Source: Firmicutes bacterium UBA6226 (GTDB lineage: Bacteria; Bacillota_A; Clostridia; Peptostreptococcales; Acidaminobacteraceae). From it: a stretch of DNA of 5,781 nucleotides. Under the pieces are notes generated by a model that searched no databases, had not been told where the DNA came from, and saw only the letters and a list, made by a program, of their open reading frames with translations. A program made the position numbers and the translations under genes. Where the stretch lies: the NCBI GenBank assembly GCA_002441045.1, contig DJWQ01000012.1, forward strand, positions 1 through 5,781, written 5' to 3'. Of this stretch, positions 1 to 4,286 are shown in pieces (the first letter of the stretch is position 1; each line of letters starts with the position of its first letter).

Positions 1-450
1 CCACTGAACGCCAAATGCTTTGGCGTCTTTGAACACAAATGTGTGCAAAAACACGTCAAACTGTTAAGGGGCTTTGATGATACGTTTAACATCCCACAGT
101 CCAGACACACAGAGGTAAAACTCACGGATATTGAAAGCGTTTCAAACCTTGAGGTGATTGCGTATTCTGAAGAGTCTGGTGTCGGCTTGATCGTATCGAA
201 GGATGGGCGAGAAGTGTACGCCACTGGTCACTCTGAGTACGATGCGGAAACACTTGGACTTGAATACTTTAGAGACTTAGATAAGGGACTGCCGATTACG
301 GCACCGAAGTACTACTTTGTAGACAATCAGCCTGCGAAAGGGGTTAGCGTTTCATGGCGTTCACATGCGCATCTGCTGTTTTCCAATTGGCTGAACTATT
401 ATGTGTATCAGGAAACACCGTTTGAGATTCAGAATGAATTGAGTCGATAA
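1..450 (+). CDS. metA: Homoserine O-acyltransferase (MetA family), C-terminal part, 5' end outside window
   Basis: This enzyme transfers an acyl group (acetyl or succinyl) from CoA to the hydroxyl of L-homoserine, the first committed step of methionine biosynthesis, in the cytoplasm. The reading frame is open from base 1, so the GTG at 43 is internal and the gene begins upstream; 149 residues are visible, about half of the usual 300. Family landmarks are GVFEHK near the window start, LLRGFDDTFNIPQSRHTEV, then TGHSEYD, whose His (codon 229-231) and Glu (codon 235-237) match the catalytic His and Glu of the Cys-His-Glu triad. SWRSHAHLLFSNWLNYYVYQ near the end is a family signature. The catalytic Cys and the residue that decides acetyl versus succinyl specificity lie upstream of the window. 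Most MetA proteins outside enteric bacteria use acetyl-CoA, so homoserine O-acetyltransferase is the better guess. The family call is very secure. Confidence 0.96.
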   Translation, partial: PLNAKCFGVFEHKCVQKHVKLLRGFDDTFNIPQSRHTEVKLTDIESVSNLEVIAYSEESGVGLIVSKDGREVYATGHSEYDAETLGLEYFRDLDKGLPITAPKYYFVDNQPAKGVSVSWRSHAHLLFSNWLNYYVYQETPFEIQNELSR

Positions 451-458
451 ATTAAAAA

Positions 459-555
459 GAGAGCGACCACAACTCTCTCAAGAAGACCGATATTAGGCAC
501 ACCAAATGGTGGACCTGCGGTGTTTCCTGTGAGAATTGAGGTCGCTTTTATTTTT
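459..555 (+). terminator. Long imperfect hairpin with T-tracts on both sides, probable bidirectional terminator or structured RNA after metA
   Basis: It starts 9 bases after the metA stop. Outer stem AGCGACC (462-468) pairs with GGTCGCT (540-546). The next arm, 471-480, pairs with 528-537 at 8 of 10 positions. Further in, ACCG (486-489) pairs with CGGT (518-521), AGG (495-497) with CCT (514-516), and CACC (500-503) with GGTG (508-511) around an AAAT loop. About 26 pairs are formed. The + strand runs into TTTT-A-TTTTT (546-555), and the - strand into a run of T opposite the A's at 454-458. Termination of metA is the simplest role. The length and interrupted helices are unusual for a plain terminator, so a small RNA or a repeat family member is possible. 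I could not match it to a known riboswitch. Confidence 0.6.
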
Positions 556-566
556 AATAATGCTCA

Positions 567-595
567 TTGACAAATGTCAAAAGGTAATATATACT
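567..595 (+). promoter_or_regulatory. Sigma-70/SigA-type promoter for the DUF4180 operon, with an overlapping dyad
   Basis: The -35 box TTGACA (567-572) is a perfect consensus. A 17-base spacer leads to TATACT (590-595), one mismatch from TATAAT. The -35 box is itself the left half of TTGACA-AA-TGTCAA (567-580), an inverted repeat with 6-base arms, placed where a bound dimeric repressor would block RNA polymerase. Transcription should start near 602, giving a leader of about 48 bases. Confidence 0.8.
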
Positions 596-600
596 CCTTA

Positions 601-650
601 TAAACTACAATAAGAAACAATAAGAAACAATAAGGAGTTATAAGAAACTA
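601..650 (+). repeat. 10-bp phased direct repeats forming the DUF4180 leader
   Basis: TAAGAAACAA occurs exactly at 611-620 and 621-630, with TAAGAAACTA at 641-650. Two degenerate units hold the same register: TAAACTACAA (601-610) and TAAGGAGTTA (631-640). The array is thus five units of one DNA helical turn, filling the space from the expected transcription start to the start codon. The ribosome binding site AAGGAG (632-637) lies in the divergent fourth unit. Confidence 0.75.
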
Positions 651-1006
651 TGAAACGTTTAAACGATTACAAAGTACCCATCGTACACCTAGATACGAGC
701 TATGAAATTCACGGAACCGATGCGTTATTGGATGTCATCGCAACCGTTCAGTATTATGAAAAGTGCAATCGAATTATCGTACACCGTGAGAGTCTTGGTG
801 AGGCATTTTTCGACTTAAAGACTAAAATAGCAGGTGAAATACTGCAGAAACTGATGAACTATAACATGAAGATCGCTATAGTGGGCGATTTCAGCGAAGT
901 ACAAAGCAATACGCTTAAGGATTTTATCTACGAATGCAACAAGGGAAAGGCTGTTTTCTTTAAAGCGACAATTGAAGAGGGTGCAACTGCTCTAGAAATG
1001 GTATAA
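650..1006 (+). CDS. DUF4180 domain-containing protein
   Basis: This 118-residue soluble protein belongs to the DUF4180 family, whose biochemical function is unknown to me. Recognition rests on residues 51-82, which include FFDLKTKIAGEILQK and MKIAIVGDFS, and on LKDFIYECNKGKAVFF at 89-104; these are the conserved blocks of that family, and the length is typical for a single-domain member. There is no signal peptide or membrane segment. The ATG at 650 is preceded by AAGGAG at 632-637, a rather long 12-base gap, but no better start is visible. The stop is followed after 27 bases by the HTH gene, which has its own ribosome binding site, so the two are probably cotranscribed from the promoter at 567-595. 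The neighbouring DNA-binding protein suggests a regulatory or signalling role, which is inference only. Confidence 0.85.
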   Translation: MKRLNDYKVPIVHLDTSYEIHGTDALLDVIATVQYYEKCNRIIVHRESLGEAFFDLKTKIAGEILQKLMNYNMKIAIVGDFSEVQSNTLKDFIYECNKGKAVFFKATIEEGATALEMV

Positions 1007-1033
1007 TAAGATATCATCTAACAGGAGAAAATT

Positions 1034-1624
1034 ATGTCAATTTATTATACAGTGGATCAGGTGGCTGAATTACTAAACCTACACCCCAAAACCTTACAGC
1101 GATATATCAGAGAAGGCAAACTAAAGGCGACCAAGCTAGGGAAAAGCTATCGTATAACTGGACATGATCTAAGTGTGTTCACTGAAGGAACCAGCTTTGA
1201 CAGCGGCATTGATAGAAATAATGATAGAAACAGTCATAAAAGTAGTCATAAAAGTAGTGATAGAAGAAGTGATAGAGGAAGTGATGAAATTGTTGATCAT
1301 GGAAAAGATGCGACACTTCAAAGCGATTCCTTTAGAAGCAAGCCTATAGATCATGAAGAAAATCGATACCCATACCAGACCTCAAAAAGAAAACCGGTCA
1401 TGCTTTCATCTGTAGTGGATATTCCAGTGCTGTCAAGAGATGAAAGCATCCGTATCGCCAATATGATGACCGCACTCTTAAACACAAATACCAAAAGAGA
1501 AACCCCAGCTTCCTTAACCGCACAGTTTTTAGAATCCGAAGGGGTATTAAGGTTAATGATTTGGGGCGATTTGGATTTAACAGAAGGTTTACTGGGTCAC
1601 TTAAAACAATTACTGGACCATTAG
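1034..1624 (+). CDS. MerR/excisionase-type HTH protein with repeat-encoded linker and uncharacterised C-terminal domain
   Basis: This 196-residue probable DNA-binding protein has three parts. Residues 4-49 form a winged helix-turn-helix of the excisionase/HTH_17 kind: YYTVDQVAELLNLHPKTLQR, then a wing around GKLKATKLGKSYRITGHDL. Residues about 55-120 are a low-complexity hydrophilic linker, rich in Asp, Ser, Arg, His and Lys, partly encoded by a 12-bp tandem repeat. Residues about 125-196 look folded and end in an Asp/Leu-rich helical stretch; I do not recognise this domain. It is not a phage excisionase in context, since no integrase is nearby. The ribosome binding site AGGAG (1023-1027) lies 6 bases before the ATG, and the gene follows DUF4180 by 27 bases. 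It may regulate its own operon through the dyad at 567-580, and the C-terminal domain may take an effector or bind the DUF4180 protein; both are inference. Confidence 0.82.
   Translation: MSIYYTVDQVAELLNLHPKTLQRYIREGKLKATKLGKSYRITGHDLSVFTEGTSFDSGIDRNNDRNSHKSSHKSSDRRSDRGSDEIVDHGKDATLQSDSFRSKPIDHEENRYPYQTSKRKPVMLSSVVDIPVLSRDESIRIANMMTALLNTNTKRETPASLTAQFLESEGVLRLMIWGDLDLTEGLLGHLKQLLDH
1211..1282 (+). repeat. 12-bp tandem repeat inside the HTH gene linker
   Basis: Six 12-base units follow in register from 1211, with CATAAAAGTAGT perfectly duplicated (1235-1246, 1247-1258) and the others close variants of GATAGAAGAAGT. They encode four-residue units DRNN, DRNS, HKSS, HKSS, DRRS and DRGS. A decaying register, with Asp every fourth residue, continues to about 1315. 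The unit is a multiple of three, so copy-number change would lengthen or shorten the linker without breaking the frame. Confidence 0.85.
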
Positions 1625-1649
1625 CAAATTTCAAACAATTCTCTAACGC

Positions 1650-1675
1650 GATTATAACCTTTTAGGCATATAATC
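1650..1675 (+). promoter_or_regulatory. Candidate flavodoxin promoter -10 within an inverted repeat
   Basis: TATAAT (1669-1674) is a perfect -10 hexamer ending 25 bases before the flavodoxin ATG, but no convincing -35 box lies upstream. The hexamer is part of the inverted repeat GATTATA (1650-1656) and TATAATC (1669-1675) with a 12-base spacer, followed by ATTTTT. The same bases could therefore be an operator, or a weak AT-rich terminator for the HTH gene. Confidence 0.4.
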
Positions 1676-1699
1676 ATTTTTAAAAAGGGGGCGTGTGTT

Positions 1700-2164
1700 A
1701 TGAAAACTCTTATCGTCTATTATTCAAAGACCGGAACGACGCGACAGATTGCAGAAGCTATGGGGGCAGAACTTGATAATGCAGAAGTAAAAGCGATTGA
1801 CGACGCTATCAGATTTGACGATTATGACAAGGTGATCGTCGGTGGTCCAATCAATGGTATGAACTGGAACGAATCAGTAAAAACATTTGTAAAAACAAAT
1901 CAATCAGAGCTTGAGAAAAAGAAAGTGGCTTTCTACGCAGTGTCTTACATGGTGGACGCATGCCGAGATGGCTGGAACAAAAAAATCCATCAATTTTCAG
2001 ACGGTATGATGAAAGTCGATGCCAACACCGTATTTTCAGGACGAGTAGACAAAGAAATGCCAGGCTTTGCTAGATTGATCTTTGGACTAGAAAAGGGGAT
2101 GCCGATCGATCGCGTTGACCTAAATCAAGTCAAACAGTTCGCAGAGCAAGTAAAAAACATCTAA
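1700..2164 (+). CDS. Flavodoxin-like (Flavodoxin_5/HemG-type fold) protein
   Basis: This 154-residue cytoplasmic protein is predicted to bind FMN and act as an electron carrier or small oxidoreductase. It opens with MKTLIVYYSKTGTTRQIAEA, where residues 9-14 (SKTGTT) form the phosphate-binding loop of flavodoxins. GGPINGMNW at 48-56 corresponds to the second FMN loop, with Trp56 a candidate for stacking on the flavin. AFYAVSYMVDACRDGWNKKI at 78-97 resembles the flavodoxin-domain proteins related to HemG protoporphyrinogen oxidase more than classical electron-carrier flavodoxins. The purine stretch AAAAAGGGGG (1682-1691) lies 8 bases before the ATG. It stands alone: an own -10 box lies upstream and a strong terminator follows. 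The exact substrate cannot be told from the sequence. There is no haem biosynthesis gene nearby to support a HemG role. Confidence 0.88.
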   Translation: MKTLIVYYSKTGTTRQIAEAMGAELDNAEVKAIDDAIRFDDYDKVIVGGPINGMNWNESVKTFVKTNQSELEKKKVAFYAVSYMVDACRDGWNKKIHQFSDGMMKVDANTVFSGRVDKEMPGFARLIFGLEKGMPIDRVDLNQVKQFAEQVKNI

Positions 2165-2196
2165 AAGATGCCAACTCATAAACAGAACCTATTTCA

Positions 2197-2241
2197 TCCT
2201 ACCCATAAATCCGATATGATTTAGAGGTAGGAATTTTTTTT
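2197..2241 (+). terminator. Rho-independent terminator after the flavodoxin gene
   Basis: TCCTACC (2197-2203) pairs with GGTAGGA (2226-2232), and inside it TAAATC (2206-2211) pairs with GATTTA (2218-2223) around a six-base loop. An unbroken run of eight T's follows at 2234-2241. It separates the flavodoxin gene from the sigma factor operon. Confidence 0.9.
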
Positions 2242-2271
2242 AGCCACAAACTCATTTTTTTAAAATATTTT

Positions 2272-2302
2272 TGGACACTTTGGGAGACTCATCCGTTATA
2301 TA
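2272..2302 (+). promoter_or_regulatory. Candidate promoter of the sigma factor operon, ECF-like
   Basis: TGGACAC (2272-2278) is followed 15 bases later by CGTTATAT (2294-2301). A -35 element with AC at its end and a -10 element with CGT is the general look of promoters read by ECF sigma factors, many of which drive their own genes. Read as a housekeeping promoter it is poorer: TGGACA matches five of six -35 bases, but TATATA (2297-2302) sits at a 19-base spacing. Self-activation is inference. Confidence 0.45.
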
Positions 2303-2332
2303 GATGTAACACATAAGCACAGAGTAGTGCAT

Positions 2333-2336
2333 GAGG
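2333..2336 (+). promoter_or_regulatory. Ribosome binding site deciding the sigma factor start
   Basis: GAGG is 6 bases from the ATG at 2343, 3 bases from the ATG at 2340, and inside the gene if the ATG at 2331 were used. It therefore favours 2343. The site lies in a 7-base direct repeat TGCATGA (2328-2334 and 2337-2343). Confidence 0.6.
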
Positions 2337-2342
2337 TGCATG

Positions 2343-2807
2343 ATGAAGATTTATCAGATATATGAAACCTACCAAGAACAACTGATTCGATATGCCTTTT
2401 CCTTAAGCCGGCAATGGGAAGATGCGGAAGATCTCGCACAACAAGCGTACATCAAAGCGCTTGAGCAGTATGAGATGTTCGAACAGATGCATCCGATGCA
2501 GATTAGAGGCTGGCTATATACCACAGTCAAACGCCTTTACATCGATCAATATCGGAAGCAGAAAAGATTGGTACACCTAGCTGAAGATTATGAAATGGGC
2601 TATGAAGCCTTTATAGAAGATCATCTGGTAACCTCGGACCTGTTGATGCAGCTGCCTGAAAATCTCAGAACCGTTGTGGCGCTTAGATACATAAGTGGCT
2701 ATAACAGTACTGAAATCGGAGAACAGCTTTCGATGAAACCGTCCACGGTTCGTTCTAGGCTCAGTCAAGCGATTGAATACCTAAGAACGGCACTAGAGGA
2801 TCGATAG
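2343..2807 (+). CDS. ECF-type (sigma-70 family) RNA polymerase sigma factor
   Basis: This 154-residue protein should direct RNA polymerase to a specific promoter set. Residues about 5-76 form sigma region 2: the helix with WEDAEDLAQQAYIKAL, then IRGWLYTTVKRLYIDQYRKQ, the core-binding and -10-recognising part. Residues about 98-150 form region 4: LPENLRTVVALRYISGYNSTEI, followed by the DNA-reading helix around KPSTVRSRLSQAIEYLR. Regions 1 and 3 are absent, as usual for ECF factors, and the length is normal. Three ATGs compete; 2343 is preferred because GAGG is correctly spaced, and a start at 2331 would add only MRCM. It is the first gene of a unit with a 38-codon gene 15 bases downstream and a 403-codon gene beyond. 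No membrane anti-sigma gene accompanies it in the window, which is unusual. The target genes are unknown; its own operon is the most likely one. Confidence 0.92.
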   Translation: MKIYQIYETYQEQLIRYAFSLSRQWEDAEDLAQQAYIKALEQYEMFEQMHPMQIRGWLYTTVKRLYIDQYRKQKRLVHLAEDYEMGYEAFIEDHLVTSDLLMQLPENLRTVVALRYISGYNSTEIGEQLSMKPSTVRSRLSQAIEYLRTALEDR

Positions 2808-2822
2808 TGAAAGGAGTTAAAT

Positions 2823-2939
2823 ATGAAAATGGATACGATATATAACGGATTATGGTGTGGTGATCCCAATGGTAGAATCGTTTACCGACCAGAACCTAAA
2901 GAAGATCAAAAAGAAAAAATTGAAAAATGGTGTAAGTAA
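2823..2939 (+). CDS. Small 38-residue protein with two Trp-Cys pairs, unrecognised
   Basis: A complete short gene sits between the sigma gene and the large repeat protein. Its ATG is preceded by AAGGAG (2811-2816) at a six-base gap, an excellent ribosome binding site, 15 bases after the sigma stop. The protein begins MKMDTIYNGLWCGDPNGRIV, continues with a charged Lys/Glu-rich stretch, and ends with EKWCK. Trp11-Cys12 and Trp36-Cys37 form a symmetrical pair near the ends; the middle has GDPNG, a likely turn. There is no signal peptide or membrane segment. The two cysteines could form a disulfide or contribute metal ligands, though two alone are few for a zinc site. Placement suggests a regulator or partner of the sigma factor or of the repeat protein. 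I know no family for it. That it is translated is well supported; the function is unknown. Confidence 0.75.
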   Translation: MKMDTIYNGLWCGDPNGRIVYRPEPKEDQKEKIEKWCK

Positions 2940-2960
2940 AACGATTAAAAGGAGGACTTT

Positions 2961-4172
2961 ATGAAAAAGTATATGAACATTGGCATGCTGGATCTTAGAA
3001 AAGCGACAAAAGAAGAACTTAAAAATATTTCAAAGATAGAGAATATCGGAACCGTGGTGATCACAGAAGAACAACTTGGTGATATGGATCAAATCAAGCA
3101 GAAAAATGTCGGTGCACTATTACAAGTACCTGAGAATGTGGATTTGGTAACGCATAATGGGATGCACACACTTTCAAAGGTCATACTTGAAGGTCTAGAA
3201 AACCCAATGTTGTTGGTCATCAACGGCAAGCTTAAAGTTGAGCCAATTAACTCACCAGAATCCATGAAAATGCTTTATAAAGTCGTCATCAATGGCAGAA
3301 TGATTATCAGTGAAACCGATTTTGCAGCAATGGCAGGTCGTGTCACGGTAAATGGTGACACTGTTCTTTATAGAAACGATGAAGTCTATGTAGAAGGTGC
3401 TTTTTCAGTCGTAGATGAACAATTATACGGTGTTCAACCAGGAACCAAGCTGTTAACCGACAACTTAAAGGTACTCGAGCCATTTGATGAAGCTTTATTT
3501 AATGAGACCTTTGACAGCGTTAGAATTCTCAGAAGCTTGATTGTTAGCAAAAACAATATTAGATCAGTCGCAAGAAAAATCAGTAACTACCTTGAAATTG
3601 AAAAGGTCATCGTAGAAGAGGGCTATGCATATTTCGACAAGCTCACGATCGATGAATCAAACTACCAATCTCTTGGAAGTGATCGACTTCATATTAAAGG
3701 AAAGCTTGTCATTGATCTACCAGTTGAAAAGATCAAACCATATGTGAATAAAATCATCTGTAAATCGGTTGAAGTCACAGAGGCAGAATTAGACGCCCTT
3801 AAAGAAATCATCGAAAAAGCAGAGCATATCAGCGTGATTGATCCCAATATGACCAAAAATTTTGCCATAATGACCATCAATAAAGCCTACCTCGAAGATT
3901 CTGAAGGTGTAAAAATTAAAAACAACGGCGTTCTAACGTTTGATTCATCGGTCACAAAAGAACTTGTTGAAACCAAGATTATTAAAATCGAGAATTACGG
4001 CGTATTGGGCTTCCAAAAGGAAATCCAAAATGCGATTATGCAGAAGTTATCAAAAAACTATGGCGTGATCAATTTACAGGATGGTGATGCTGAATCCAGT
4101 GATGCAAACCTAACTGATCTAGATGACGAAAGCAATCAAACCATCTCTAACTTAGGTAGCTATGAACTTTAG
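2961..4172 (+). CDS. Large repetitive soluble protein of unknown function, probable beta-solenoid-like fold
   Basis: This 403-residue protein has no signal peptide or membrane segment and is probably cytosolic. I do not recognise the family. The sequence is built of loosely repeated short strands with a Gly/Asn turn and then a helix-like stretch: IENIGTVVITEEQL (26-39), LLVINGKLKVEP (84-95), VVINGRMIISETDF (108-121), VTVNGDTVLYRNDE (128-141), LHIKGKLVIDLPVE (243-256), VKIKNNGVLTFDSS (317-330) and IKIENYGVLGFQKE (341-354). Such strand-Asn-Gly-strand units recall beta-solenoids, including bactofilin-like ones, but no known signature is present. Residues 374-391 form an acidic, Ser/Asp-rich tail. 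A strong GGAGG (2951-2955) precedes the ATG by five bases. It is the third gene of the sigma factor operon, 21 bases after the small Trp-Cys gene, and no clear terminator follows it. It may be an assembly or sensor regulated by, or regulating, the sigma factor; this is inference. Confidence 0.8.
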   Translation: MKKYMNIGMLDLRKATKEELKNISKIENIGTVVITEEQLGDMDQIKQKNVGALLQVPENVDLVTHNGMHTLSKVILEGLENPMLLVINGKLKVEPINSPESMKMLYKVVINGRMIISETDFAAMAGRVTVNGDTVLYRNDEVYVEGAFSVVDEQLYGVQPGTKLLTDNLKVLEPFDEALFNETFDSVRILRSLIVSKNNIRSVARKISNYLEIEKVIVEEGYAYFDKLTIDESNYQSLGSDRLHIKGKLVIDLPVEKIKPYVNKIICKSVEVTEAELDALKEIIEKAEHISVIDPNMTKNFAIMTINKAYLEDSEGVKIKNNGVLTFDSSVTKELVETKIIKIENYGVLGFQKEIQNAIMQKLSKNYGVINLQDGDAESSDANLTDLDDESNQTISNLGSYEL

Positions 4173-4208
4173 CATATAAACGCTACATCCTACTTCTTTA
4201 AAAAGTCG

Positions 4209-4235
4209 TTGATCCTCCCTTTAAAGTGGTATAAT
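4209..4235 (+). promoter_or_regulatory. Extended -10 promoter for the dioxygenase gene
   Basis: TGGTATAAT (4227-4235) is a perfect extended -10 element. TTGATC (4209-4214) is a partial -35 box at a short 15-base spacing, which the extended -10 can make up for. Transcription should begin near 4242, leaving a leader of about 45 bases. Confidence 0.7.
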
Positions 4236-4281
4236 ACTATTTAGGAGAATGGCTTCACTAATTAGTGAGCTTAAAGGGAGG
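4214..4281 (+). promoter_or_regulatory. 11-bp inverted repeat covering the dioxygenase ribosome binding site
   Basis: CCTCCCTTTAA (4214-4224) is the exact reverse complement of TTAAAGGGAGG (4271-4281), and the right arm contains the ribosome binding site GGGAGG (4276-4281). The left arm lies between the -35 and -10 boxes, so RNA from the local promoter lacks it and is free to be translated. RNA reading through from the upstream operon would carry both arms and could fold to block translation. Confidence 0.65.
4252..4270 (+). promoter_or_regulatory. Palindrome in the dioxygenase leader, candidate operator or hairpin
   Basis: TCACTAATTAGTGA (4255-4268) is a perfect 14-base palindrome placed about 13 bases after the predicted transcription start. 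In RNA it extends to a stem of GCT/AGC with one bulged T around CACT-AATT-AGTG. The position fits a repressor roadblock, such as a MarR- or HxlR-type dimer, but no candidate regulator is adjacent. Confidence 0.5.
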
Positions 4282-4286
4282 TAAAA

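Noticed and set aside
43..450. GTG start for the first gene, giving a 135-residue protein
   Set aside because: The frame is open to base 1 and the codons before 43 encode MetA sequence (GVFEHK), so the gene is simply cut by the window edge.
459..555. SAM riboswitch, because of its position beside metA
   Set aside because: It lies after the gene rather than before it, and none of the conserved SAM-I or SAM-II core sequences could be found on either strand.
1034..1180. Phage or integrative element excisionase
   Set aside because: The HTH type matches, but there is no integrase, attachment-site repeat or phage gene nearby, and the protein is far longer than an excisionase.
1169..1354. Minus-strand frame across the HTH linker
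   Set aside because: It is the antisense shadow of the 12-bp repeat, with low-complexity Ile/Thr/Ser composition.
4249..4284. Eleven-codon leader peptide ending two bases before the dioxygenase ATG
   Set aside because: AGGAG is only one base from its ATG, too close for efficient initiation, and it is more simply explained by the hairpin sequence. It would gain weight if conserved.
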